From Deltaproteobacteria bacterium (GTDB lineage: Bacteria > Desulfobacterota > DSM-4660 > Desulfatiglandales > Desulfatiglandaceae), in assembly GCA_018644785.1 (NCBI GenBank), contig JABGPV010000012.1, positions 1-42,221 of the forward strand: a stretch of DNA of 42,221 nucleotides, written 5' to 3'. Below the pieces are notes generated by a model. That model did no database searches, was not told the DNA's origin, and was given only the letters and a program-made list of their open reading frames with translations. Positions 1 through 7,815 of this stretch are shown here, one piece after another. The translations under genes were made by a program, and so were the position numbers. Position 1 is the stretch's first letter; every line of letters starts with the position of its first letter.

Positions 1-359
1 ATCTCTCCTCTGTCTCGAAGTTCCGACAACAGGTCTCGGGTTGCCACAGACTGACCGATGTTGTCTTCCGTGAATGGCTTCCCGGTTGTGCCGATTACAC
101 GTGCGCCTTTCTTCAGGCAGCGGTTCGCAAGCGGAATGTCAGCGGTGACCACGATGTCGTGAGGCTGCACGTGTTCGACAATCCAATCATCCGCCGCGTC
201 CAATCCGTTCGCTACAACTTCGAGTGAAATCCATGGTTCACTGGGGATTCGCATCCGGGAGTTGGCCACCAATGTCACCTCAAGGCCACATCGGCTTGCG
301 ACGCGGTAAACCTCCTGTTTGACCGGGCATGCATCAGCATCGATAAATATGTGCAGCAA
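1..359 (-). CDS. YaiI/YqxD family (UPF0178, DUF188) protein, 3' end outside window
   Basis: The reverse strand encodes a protein beginning LHIFIDADACPVKQEVYR and continuing with VTLVANSRM, NGLDAADDWI, DIVVTADIPLANRC, GARVIGTTGKPFT and NIGQSVATRDLL. These are hallmark blocks of the UPF0178/YaiI family, a PIN-like small domain whose biochemical role is not settled. The conserved DADACP near the N-terminus and the TADIPLA block are both present. No ATG lies in frame; the best start is TTG at 359-357, preceded at 8 nt by GGGGAGG, an excellent Shine-Dalgarno sequence. The frame is still open at base 1, so the last residues (normally about 150 in total) are missing. It sits downstream of the two-component operon on the same strand and is probably independent of it. 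Family call is confident, function unknown. Confidence 0.85.
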   Translation of the reverse strand, partial: MLHIFIDADACPVKQEVYRVASRCGLEVTLVANSRMRIPSEPWISLEVVANGLDAADDWIVEHVQPHDIVVTADIPLANRCLKKGARVIGTTGKPFTEDNIGQSVATRDLLSELRDRGE

Positions 360-441
360 ACGAGGTGCCTCCCCATCATAATCCCGGATCCAGTCCGGGT
401 GCCGCCTAATCGGTACATCTGTAGCTTGTACGCGATTGTTT

Positions 442-1803
442 TTATTGTAACCCGAATTTATTGATCTTGGCGGAAAGGGTTTTACGATTGATGCCTAATA
501 TTCTGGCCGCTTCAATCTTTTTCCCTTTCGTCTTCTTCAGCACAAAGGCGATGTATTTTTTTTCCAGTTCTAGAAGGGTGATGGGGTCTTCAGGGAAAAT
601 CTGCAGATCACCCTGCTGCCGGATAATATAGGAGGGAAGGTTCCTTTCCTGAATGATGTCAGCATCTTCAAGAATAAGGATTCTTTCGATGGCGTGTTCA
701 AGCTCTCTGACATTGCCGGGCCAGGGGTATTCCTTCAAGAGGTTGATTGCCTCGGGTGATATTTCCGGAGGCGGTTTTTTCATTTTATGGCTCAGTTTTT
801 CCAGGAAATGTTCAATGAGAAATGGAATATCTTCTTTTCTGTTCCTGAGAGGGGGGAGTTCCAGGGGAACCACGCTCAGTCGATAGAACAGGTCTTCTCT
901 AAATGTTCCATTCCGGATGGCTTCGGAAAGGGGTGTGTTGGAAGCGGCGATGATGCGAACATCCAGCTTGATGCGATGTTGATCGCCCACCTTCATGAAC
1001 TCCCGTTCCTGAATGACCCTGAGTAGTTTGGCCTGAATTTTGAGACTCAGGTTTGTGATTTCATCAAAGAAAAAGGTGCCGTGGTTGGCCAGTTCAAAAA
1101 GTCCGTGTTTGGTTTGATGGGCCCCGGTAAAGGAGCCCTTTACATGGCCGAAAAGTTCACTTTCAAGGAGCGTTTCCACCAGTGCGGAGCAGTCCACCGC
1201 CACAAATTCCATATTTTTTCGGTTGCTGTTGGCATGAATGGCGCGCGCCACCAGTTCTTTACCGGTGCCGCTTTCGCCACTGATGAGTACGGAGCTTTCG
1301 GTGGGGGCGACCCGGGCGATCTTTTCAAAAATTTTCTTCATGGGCGGGCTCTGGCCCACAATGAGGCGCTTGGTTGGATCCTGCTTTATGTCTGTTTGTA
1401 TTGCAAAGGATTCTCTTTTGACGGACTTTCCGCTGTGGACCTTGCTAAGCGCTGCGTCCAGGTCATCCAGGCTGAAGGGTTTGGTCAAGTAGTCCAGGGC
1501 CCCCAGTTTTGTACAATGAACTGCCGTTGCAATGGTGGGATATCCCGTGATCATGACCACTTTTGCCTCAGGATCACTTCGACGGATCTGCTGAAGGATT
1601 TCCGTGCCATCCATATCCTCCATTTTGATATCCAGAAGGATCAGATCGAATTCGCGGGTTTTGAGGTGCGCAATGGCCTCTTTTCCGTTCAAGGCTTCGG
1701 TGGCACGTATGTTGCGATTGGCAAGGGCACGGCTGATCCCTTTTCGGACCACTTTTTCATCATCGACGATCAGCACATGTTCAATTCTTTTTTTCCGGGC
1801 CAT
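442..1803 (-). CDS. Sigma-54-dependent response regulator (NtrC family)
   Basis: A 453-residue bacterial enhancer-binding protein. An N-terminal receiver domain (about 8-120) has the acidic pair DDE and the phospho-acceptor Asp58 in LLDIKM. The central AAA+ domain has Walker A GESGTGKE (176-183), the sigma-54 contact loop GSFTGA (223-228; Ser instead of the usual Ala at the second position) and Walker B TFFFDE. A C-terminal Fis-type helix-turn-helix covers EAARILGINRKTLSAKI. By family knowledge it binds upstream activator sites and drives sigma-54 promoters after phosphorylation. It is the last gene of an operon with two kinase proteins (gap of 32 bases to the preceding one), which are its probable phosphodonors. 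Targets cannot be read from this window. Confidence 0.93.
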   Translation of the reverse strand: MARKKRIEHVLIVDDEKVVRKGISRALANRNIRATEALNGKEAIAHLKTREFDLILLDIKMEDMDGTEILQQIRRSDPEAKVVMITGYPTIATAVHCTKLGALDYLTKPFSLDDLDAALSKVHSGKSVKRESFAIQTDIKQDPTKRLIVGQSPPMKKIFEKIARVAPTESSVLISGESGTGKELVARAIHANSNRKNMEFVAVDCSALVETLLESELFGHVKGSFTGAHQTKHGLFELANHGTFFFDEITNLSLKIQAKLLRVIQEREFMKVGDQHRIKLDVRIIAASNTPLSEAIRNGTFREDLFYRLSVVPLELPPLRNRKEDIPFLIEHFLEKLSHKMKKPPPEISPEAINLLKEYPWPGNVRELEHAIERILILEDADIIQERNLPSYIIRQQGDLQIFPEDPITLLELEKKYIAFVLKKTKGKKIEAARILGINRKTLSAKINKFGLQ

Positions 1804-1835
1804 TCAGGACTCTTCATACTGCGATTCGTTTATGG

Positions 1836-3314
1836 TTAACCTTTGGTGTCAATAACCGGGAGCAATACCTTGAAAGTGGTGCCAGCGTCCGGGACGCTTT
1901 CTACCTGGATGGAACCCTGGTGAGCATCCACAACCCCTTTGACGATGGCCAGTCCCAGTCCTGTTCCGATGACCTGCCGGGTTTTGGGGTTTTTTACCCG
2001 GTAGAATTTATCGAAAATCTTTGGCAGCTCCTCTTTGGTTATGCCGACCCCCGTGTCTTCAACCCGTATTTCCATATACTCGCCCAGACCTTTGGCGGAG
2101 ATGGTGACCCGGCCCCCTTCGGGGGAGTAGTTAATGGCATTGCTGATGAGATTGTTGAAGATTTCTTCGATTTTCTTGGGGTCCGCCTGTACCGGTTTCA
2201 GATTCTCGAAAAAATGGTTCAAAACAATGCTCTGCTCCTGTGCCCTTGGTTCCATGAGAGCTACGATCTCCTCGATGATGTTGCCGATATCCGTTGGTAC
2301 CTGGTGTTGAACAAACTTTCCCGCTTCGAGTTTGGCAATGTCCAAAAGATCGTTGATGAGGTTCAGGAGTGAATCGATTTTATTCATACCCCTTCTGACA
2401 AAGTCTTGCTGCTTTTCTTCCAGGGGACCCGCCAATCCTTCCAGCAAGACACTGTTGATCTGTCGAATGGCCACAAGGGGGCTTCGGAGTTCATGGGCCA
2501 CCATGTTGACAAAATCTGATTTCATCTGGTCCAGCTGCTTAAATGCGGTAATATCTTCAAGGACTGTGACCGTTCCGGCGACGGTCCGGTCCGGATCAAT
2601 GGCCGGCGCAGAGAGTGCCCGAAGGGTATTTTTTTTCAGTTGGATTTCCTGAGAGATGGACTCCCCCTCGGATTCTTCGTCGCCCAGGAGCTGTTTCAGC
2701 GTGCCAATGAGAGCGGTATCTTTAATGATTTTCGAGATGGGTGTAGGCCCTTTCGGTCTTTCGGTAATCTCCATCAATCGCATGAGTGCCGGATTGTGAA
2801 GCACCACTTCCAGATTTCGGTTGGTCACCATCACCCCGTTGGCCATGCGATTGACGATGGTTTTAAGCCGGCTTTTTTCAAGATTCAGGTCATAAAGGTT
2901 CCGGATGTTTTCCGCTTCAAACTGCCTGGCTTTCAATTCCAGGTGCCGTTTGTCTGCGGCCCTTCCCACCGTGATCAGAAATTGGTCGATTTGAAAAGGC
3001 TTGGTAATGAAGTCGTAAGCGCCCTTTTTCATACATTCCACGGCTGTGTCCACGGTGCCATGGCCGGTAATCACAACCACAGGGATCTCTGGGTAGATAT
3101 CGCGGGTCTTTAGAAGGACTTCCTCACCACCCATAACGGGCATTTTCAGGTCCAGCAGTATGATATCTATCTTTTGTGCCGCGAGAATTTCCAGTGCCTG
3201 TTTCCCGTTTTCAGCGGTGGCAATCTCATATCCCCTGCTGGTCAGCACACGACGGCAGCCCTCTCTGACAACTTCTTCATCATCTACGACCAGAACATGT
3301 GTGTTTTCAACCAT
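1836..3314 (-). CDS. Receiver-PAS-histidine kinase hybrid
   Basis: A 492-residue cytoplasmic hybrid. The N-terminal receiver domain has DDEE and phospho-acceptor Asp55 in LLDLKMP. A linker of coiled-coil character (about 115-150) and a PAS-like domain (about 150-255) follow. The kinase core has H-box FVNMVAHELRSPL (His274), an N-box around NNLISNAINYSPEGG, G1 box VEDTGVGI and G2 box GTGLGLAI. No membrane segments are seen. The receiver-first order suggests it takes phosphate or a signal from the upstream kinase and passes it on, a phosphorelay-like arrangement. Its ATG overlaps the TAA stop of that kinase gene by one base, so translational coupling is likely. The ligand of the PAS region is not predictable. 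Confidence 0.93.
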   Translation of the reverse strand: MVENTHVLVVDDEEVVREGCRRVLTSRGYEIATAENGKQALEILAAQKIDIILLDLKMPVMGGEEVLLKTRDIYPEIPVVVITGHGTVDTAVECMKKGAYDFITKPFQIDQFLITVGRAADKRHLELKARQFEAENIRNLYDLNLEKSRLKTIVNRMANGVMVTNRNLEVVLHNPALMRLMEITERPKGPTPISKIIKDTALIGTLKQLLGDEESEGESISQEIQLKKNTLRALSAPAIDPDRTVAGTVTVLEDITAFKQLDQMKSDFVNMVAHELRSPLVAIRQINSVLLEGLAGPLEEKQQDFVRRGMNKIDSLLNLINDLLDIAKLEAGKFVQHQVPTDIGNIIEEIVALMEPRAQEQSIVLNHFFENLKPVQADPKKIEEIFNNLISNAINYSPEGGRVTISAKGLGEYMEIRVEDTGVGITKEELPKIFDKFYRVKNPKTRQVIGTGLGLAIVKGVVDAHQGSIQVESVPDAGTTFKVLLPVIDTKG

Positions 3315-5251
3315 TATTCATCCACTCCAATAAAAAGGGGTTCTTTCACGGAAGCTCCAGAGGATTCCAGCGGCAATTCGATAATGAAAGTGGTTCCCCC
3401 CTCGGGGGGGCATTCAAATCGAATGCTGCCATCATGCAGGTTAATAATGTTCTGCGAAATACTGAGGCCTAAGCCCGTGCCTTTTCCCACCGGTTTGGAA
3501 GTATAAAAGATATCAAATATTTTGTCCTGCATTTCCAAGGGTATCCCGGGACCTTCGTCGGAAACCCGAATGACAAACCGCGATTCTTCCCTAAGGTATT
3601 CAGCTCTGATGTGCAACTTTCCCACCCCTTCCATGGCGTCAGAAGCGTTGATGAAAAGGTTTGTAAAGACCTGCTGCATCTGTCCCATGTCTCCCAGCAT
3701 GGTGGGCATGCCCGGTTCAATATCCTTGGATATGCGAACATCCTGAAAAGCAGCCTGTTTCACCAGCAGGTTTAAACAGGTGTCAATGAGTTTTTCCAGT
3801 TCAAAAGCGGATTGTTTCCCGATGGATTGCCGGCTGAATTCCAGTAGCTCGGAGACAATTTTTTTGCACCGAAGTGTCTGTTTGATGATCTCGTTTATGT
3901 CTGCCAGGCTTTCCGTTTTGTCTTTGAATTTCTCCTTGAGTAGCTCTGCATAGATCAGCACACCGGCCAGGGGGTTGTTGATTTCGTGAGCAACGCCGGC
4001 CGCCATTCTTCCCACAGAGGCGATTTTATCCGATTGCACCAATTGAAGATGGGCATCTTCCAGCTCCCTGCGCATCTGAAGAAATTCACGCATATCGGTA
4101 AAGGCGCCGACGCTTCCGATCTCTTTCCCTTCACTTCTGACGATGGATGCGGAAAGGGTGACAGGGATTTTTTCACCCGATTTAGAGACGATATTCATGG
4201 TGGTGGGATTTAGTTTTCCCACTGGACCATGTTGGTCACTGCGCATTTTCTCCATGTTCTCTTTGGCAGTGTCAATGTCGTAAAACGCGCTGAGATGGCC
4301 AATATCCATAATTTCTTCGGCAGTATATCCGGTCAATCGTTCCATACCTTCGTTAAAAATCAGGACATGGCCTTTGGTGTCAACCATCACGATTCCGTCC
4401 ACCGAACTTTGAATGACATTCTGGAAAAAGGCTTTCGATTGTTGAACTTCCCGCTGCAGTCTGATCCTGTCGGTGATATCCCGGGCCGCTTCAAGTACCT
4501 GAACGATATTTCCTCGGTCATCAAATATGGGTGCAACCGTGACCACATCAAAACGGGACTCCCCTGTTTCCGTTTTGACCTCAAGAATGGTGCTGACGGT
4601 TTTGCCCGTTTTTTTAACTTCGTTCAGGTAACAGCGTTCTCCCATTTCATAACAGGGCCATTGGCGCTGGTAGCGCAGCTTGTAGCATTTCTTGCTCAGA
4701 GCTTCTTCGTAGGTGAGATTGTTTTCTTTGAGAAATGTTTCATTGACCATATTGATGGTCATGTCTTCATTGACCACCATGAGACGGTAGGGAAGTGAGT
4801 CCAGAATAACCTGGGTATGTTGCTTTGATCTCTCCTTTTCCTGCAAATGGGCTTCGGCGATAAAGAGTTTTTTAGCGGTTTTGTGATCAAGCAGCGCTAC
4901 CCCTCTGGGTTTGGTCCGAAGCAAGTCTTTTGCAACTTCCTCGGAACCGGTCAATTCAATGATCAGATTCAAGCCATCGACGGCATAGAGGTCATTGTAG
5001 TCGGCGGTGGTAAGAATGCCCATTTCTCCGGCATAGATAATGCCGTCGGCATGGGGATCCAGGCTTGAAACACCCACGATTTTCATGCTCATCTGACTAA
5101 GCTTTCCTTCTTGGTATTGCTTCAGGACTTCATAGCAGGCGTTTCCGCCACCCACAATGGCTGTGATGAATGTGGGGAGGTCATGCTGATCCTTTTCAAG
5201 AACCGGCGTTAATGCCGGCAGTTTGGGGGGAGCAGGGGGTTTGGATTTCAT
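3314..5251 (-). CDS. PAS sensor histidine kinase with N-terminal Rossmann-like domain
   Basis: About 645 residues from ATG 5251, which has GAGG five bases upstream; a longer open frame up to 5410 overlaps the preceding gene and has no good start. Residues 28-135 look like a nucleotide-binding Rossmann fold: FITAIVGGGNACYEVL (glycine loop), then alternating strands ending in LIIELTGSEE and VALLDHKTAK. Two PAS domains follow. The first (about 145-262) carries Cys189, Cys200 and Cys207 in a C-x10-C-x6-C arrangement; the second covers about 275-390. The kinase core has H-box GVAHEINNPLAGVL (His422), an N-box near FINASDAMEG, and GPGIP and GTGLGLSI boxes. No membrane segments, so it probably senses an intracellular redox, nucleotide or metal signal. 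It lies between a small unknown gene and the hybrid kinase in one operon. Confidence 0.9.
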   Translation of the reverse strand: MKSKPPAPPKLPALTPVLEKDQHDLPTFITAIVGGGNACYEVLKQYQEGKLSQMSMKIVGVSSLDPHADGIIYAGEMGILTTADYNDLYAVDGLNLIIELTGSEEVAKDLLRTKPRGVALLDHKTAKKLFIAEAHLQEKERSKQHTQVILDSLPYRLMVVNEDMTINMVNETFLKENNLTYEEALSKKCYKLRYQRQWPCYEMGERCYLNEVKKTGKTVSTILEVKTETGESRFDVVTVAPIFDDRGNIVQVLEAARDITDRIRLQREVQQSKAFFQNVIQSSVDGIVMVDTKGHVLIFNEGMERLTGYTAEEIMDIGHLSAFYDIDTAKENMEKMRSDQHGPVGKLNPTTMNIVSKSGEKIPVTLSASIVRSEGKEIGSVGAFTDMREFLQMRRELEDAHLQLVQSDKIASVGRMAAGVAHEINNPLAGVLIYAELLKEKFKDKTESLADINEIIKQTLRCKKIVSELLEFSRQSIGKQSAFELEKLIDTCLNLLVKQAAFQDVRISKDIEPGMPTMLGDMGQMQQVFTNLFINASDAMEGVGKLHIRAEYLREESRFVIRVSDEGPGIPLEMQDKIFDIFYTSKPVGKGTGLGLSISQNIINLHDGSIRFECPPEGGTTFIIELPLESSGASVKEPLFIGVDE

Positions 5252-5313
5252 GGGACCTCGATGGACAGGGTTTGCCGCTATGCGGGAAACTCGCATGGTA
5301 GAAAATGTACGAT

Positions 5314-5565
5314 TTAAACTTTCTGCAATCGCGCCGCTACTTTTTTTTCCATATCCTTGCAAATAGCTTTCAAGGCCGGGCTTGCAAAGACGGGGCCTGA
5401 ACCGTTCCATCCGTCGTTCAGGGCTTTTTCCTTTTTTTCCCGAAACTGCAAAACGCTTTCAGCCATGCTTTCCCAAGCAAAAAGCTTTTGTAGAATATGC
5501 CTTTCGGGGGCCGTTAGGTCTCGATCCGTATCAAAACGCTTTCCGGTTTTCGTTTTGATAATCAT
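5314..5565 (-). CDS. Small conserved-looking protein of unknown function
   Basis: First gene of the two-component operon, about 83 residues from ATG 5565. It starts MIIKTKTGKRFD and is rich in charged helix (SVLQFREKKEKALNDG), ending in a basic helix DMEKKVAARLQKV. No Cys motif, signal peptide or membrane segment is seen, and no family is recognised. A TTG at 5592 would add nine residues, but the promoter at 5602-5629 would start transcription near 5595, leaving no leader. The ATG, with GAG about ten bases upstream, fits better. Its position directly under the promoter and 62 bases before the kinase suggests a role linked to signalling, but that is inference only. Confidence 0.65.
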   Translation of the reverse strand: MIIKTKTGKRFDTDRDLTAPERHILQKLFAWESMAESVLQFREKKEKALNDGWNGSGPVFASPALKAICKDMEKKVAARLQKV

Positions 5566-5601
5566 TTGTGTTTTCTCGTACGGGAGTTTCAAATCTTGGC
5601 T

Positions 5602-5629
5602 ATTATAGGGAATAATGAATTGAATTCAA
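5602..5629 (-). promoter_or_regulatory. Sigma-70 type promoter of the two-component operon
   Basis: On the reverse strand TTGAAT (5629-5624) is separated by 16 bases from a perfect TATAAT (5607-5602). Transcription would start near 5595, about 30 bases before ATG 5565 of the first gene. It lies immediately downstream of the terminator that closes the metF transcript. Confidence 0.7.
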
Positions 5630-5631
5630 GC

Positions 5632-5675
5632 AAAAACCCGAAGGACACCGGGAAGCGGTCTCTTTCGGGTTTTTT
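5632..5675. terminator. Bidirectional rho-independent terminator after metF
   Basis: AAAAACCCGAA and TTCGGGTTTTT face each other across about 20 bases, giving a GC-containing stem flanked by A-runs on one side and T-runs on the other. It can terminate the metF transcript on the reverse strand; its T-run on the plus strand is even longer. It sits about 25 bases beyond the metF stop. Confidence 0.8.
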
Positions 5676-5699
5676 ATTTTTGATGGAAAGTGAGTTTAT

Positions 5700-6632
5700 T
5701 TACACGACGGGTCGGGGCAGCATCCCCGCCCTTTCAGCGATTTCGGGTACTTTGTGTTCCCACTCAATGGCCATGAGGTGCACCCCTGCAACCCCTTCCA
5801 TTTCTTTAAATTCTTCGATCTGTTCCAGGGCGAATTTGATCCCTTCTTCGGCCACTTTTCCTTTGCCGGCGCCCCGTAATCGTTTGATCAGGGATTGGGG
5901 TACATCCATGCCCGGCACCTGTTTTGACATGTAGAGAGCCATACCAACGCTCTTCATGGGGGTGACACCCGCCAGAATATAACATTTTTCATGCAGGCCC
6001 ATGTCCACGGCACGTTTCATGAATTCCCTGAATTTATCCATGTTGTAGATGCACTGGGTCTGAACAAAATCAGCGCCGGCGGAGATCTTTTTGGCCAGGC
6101 GATAAACGCGGAAATCAAAGGGTTCCGCAAATGGGTTGCAGGCCGCACCAATGAAAAGTTTAGGGGCCACATCCACATCCGAACCGTTAAGAAATTTGCC
6201 TTCATCCCGCATGGTTTTGACCGTATGAATCAGTTGCATGGAGTCGATGTCGAAAACATTCTTACTCTCCGGATGGTTTCCGAATGACTGGTGGTCTCCT
6301 GAAAGACAGAGCATGTTTCGAATGCCCATGGTGTAAACGCCTAAGATGTCACTTTGTATGGCCAGGCGATTCCGGTCCCGGCATACCATCTGAAAATTGG
6401 GCTCAAGCCCCTGTTGTATTAGAATAATGGAGGCGGCCCAGCTGGACATGCGTACCACGGCGGTCTGATTGTCCGTGACATTGACGGCATCCACGCATCC
6501 TTTCAAGTGGTTCGCCTTTTCAATGAGGTGCTCCACGTTTGCACCCTGCGGAGGCCCGCACTCACCGGTAAAAGCGAAATGACCCGCGCTCAAAACTTTC
6601 TCCAGATTGCTTCCTGCTTTGTGCTCGCTCAT
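5700..6632 (-). CDS. metF: Methylenetetrahydrofolate reductase, MetF type
   Basis: A 310-residue flavoprotein of the MetF family, interconverting 5,10-methylene- and 5-methyl-tetrahydrofolate in the methyl branch of the Wood-Ljungdahl pathway. Recognisable blocks are FAFTGECGPPQGA at the N-terminus (the Glu typical of the catalytic position), VNVTDNQTA, LCLSGDHQSFGNH, FIGAACNPFAEP, GADFVQTQCIYN and ILAGVTPMKS. The start is ATG 6632, overlapping the metV stop as ATGA, with GGAGG about ten bases upstream; a longer open frame into metV is not real. The overlap with metV implies coupled synthesis of a MetVF complex. No NAD(P)H-specific extension is visible; electrons probably come through MetV and the HdrA/MvhD partners. 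Confidence 0.93.
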   Translation of the reverse strand: MSEHKAGSNLEKVLSAGHFAFTGECGPPQGANVEHLIEKANHLKGCVDAVNVTDNQTAVVRMSSWAASIILIQQGLEPNFQMVCRDRNRLAIQSDILGVYTMGIRNMLCLSGDHQSFGNHPESKNVFDIDSMQLIHTVKTMRDEGKFLNGSDVDVAPKLFIGAACNPFAEPFDFRVYRLAKKISAGADFVQTQCIYNMDKFREFMKRAVDMGLHEKCYILAGVTPMKSVGMALYMSKQVPGMDVPQSLIKRLRGAGKGKVAEEGIKFALEQIEEFKEMEGVAGVHLMAIEWEHKVPEIAERAGMLPRPVV

Positions 6633-7297
6633 TTTACCAGTTCCTCCCTGATCATTTTCCTCGGCCCACCATCGCGTGCTGTGGTCCAGCTCTTGGGCGG
6701 TCTGAATACGGTGAGTTCGTCCAGGCGATCCTGTTCCATCATTTTTGTTACAATTAAATCCCAGACGCAATCCACTTCGTTGCTGATTTCACATTTTCCG
6801 TTGGAAGACCCTCCGCAGGGACCGTTCAACAGGCTTTTTGAACACCGGGCAATGGGACAGAGGCCGCCGAAGAGGTGTATGGCACATGTACCGCAACCGG
6901 CACATCGTTCCGCCCATACGCCGTGTTCCACGGCGCCGCCCATGAATTTTGTATTGACGCCCGGGAAAATCTTTTTATCGGGGTACCTTTCGGATAGAAA
7001 CTGCGGCCCCACACCACATGCAAGGCTGATCACCGCGTCGTAATCGACGATGACGTCTTTTAGTTCATTAATATACTCCGGGTCGCACTGTCGTTCCAGG
7101 GTATGTTCGCTTACCGCCACATCCAGGCCTTCCTTTTTTCCGGAAATCCGGATGGTGGAAGCCAGGATTGCCGCTTCCTTGGCACCCCCGACATTACACA
7201 CCGTTACGCAACCTTTGCATCCAACCACAAGGATTTTCTTAAAATCCTTCACCATTTCAAGCAGTTCCTTGATCGGTTTTGATTCTGCAACAATCAT
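6629..7297 (-). CDS. metV: MetV-like zinc/Fe-S partner of methylenetetrahydrofolate reductase
   Basis: A 222-residue protein of the methylenetetrahydrofolate reductase C-terminal-domain family (MetV of acetogens). It has an N-terminal pair GCKGCVTVC and a dense C-terminal Cys set: CAGCGTCAIH, LCPIARCSK, GPCGGSSNGKCE and a further Cys in DCVWDL. In acetogens MetV carries metal or Fe-S clusters and feeds electrons to MetF. The gene overlaps metF by four bases and follows mvhD at 28 bases, so the four genes from hdrA to metF read as one operon. The start ATG 7297 has GAGGAA upstream. Family call is strong; the cluster types are inferred from homologues. Confidence 0.88.
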   Translation of the reverse strand: MIVAESKPIKELLEMVKDFKKILVVGCKGCVTVCNVGGAKEAAILASTIRISGKKEGLDVAVSEHTLERQCDPEYINELKDVIVDYDAVISLACGVGPQFLSERYPDKKIFPGVNTKFMGGAVEHGVWAERCAGCGTCAIHLFGGLCPIARCSKSLLNGPCGGSSNGKCEISNEVDCVWDLIVTKMMEQDRLDELTVFRPPKSWTTARDGGPRKMIREELVK

Positions 7298-7325
7298 TGT
7301 TATTCCTCGCAGCGTTTTTAAAGTT

Positions 7326-7733
7326 CTATGCCGGCATACTTGGGCCTAATTCCTTGATGGTGTTGACCATCCGGTCCGCTACTTCCACAAGTTCCTGGCC
7401 TTTTCCGGCACTCAGGTGAAACACATCAATCCTTTCCGGTTCAATGCTGAGGCCTTCCAGGATGCCCTTGACTTGCGCAACCCGTTTGGCGGCTTTGGTG
7501 ATGCCGCTGATATATTGACAGCTGTCTGCCTGACATCCTGCCACGTAAACACCGTCCGCGCCCTCTTCAAAGGGTTTTAAAAGGTGTAGGGTTTCAATCC
7601 TTCCCGTACAGGGAACCTGAATGAGTTTGATATTGTCCGGCAACGCCTTTTTCATGCCATGGGCCACCTTGGCAGCGGATGATGCACAATTTACGCAGCA
7701 AAAGGCGACAATTTGAGGTTTGAAGTCATCCAT
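7326..7733 (-). CDS. mvhD: MvhD/FlpD-type [2Fe-2S] electron-transfer subunit
   Basis: A 135-residue protein of the MvhD family (methyl-viologen-reducing hydrogenase delta subunit, FlpD domain). The N-terminal FCCVNCASSAA, the central PCTGRIETLHLLKPFEEGA and VAGCQADSCQYISG are the family's Cys-bearing blocks that hold a [2Fe-2S] cluster. In methanogens and acetogens MvhD links a hydrogenase or other dehydrogenase to HdrA. Here it lies between hdrA and metV with no hydrogenase genes, so it probably joins HdrA to MetVF or an unlinked dehydrogenase. The ATG has AAGGAGA about nine bases upstream. Confidence 0.92.
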   Translation of the reverse strand: MDDFKPQIVAFCCVNCASSAAKVAHGMKKALPDNIKLIQVPCTGRIETLHLLKPFEEGADGVYVAGCQADSCQYISGITKAAKRVAQVKGILEGLSIEPERIDVFHLSAGKGQELVEVADRMVNTIKELGPSMPA

Positions 7734-7815
7734 ATAACCATCTCCTTGAATGATTGACAGTTGTTCTGTTTTTCATGGAGGGCCGATCATGTAATTTCGA
7801 CCACCCATAAACGCG

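Noticed and set aside
5252..5410. Longer N-terminus of the Rossmann-domain kinase
   Set aside because: It overlaps the small upstream gene and lacks a ribosome-binding site; ATG 5251 has GAGG.
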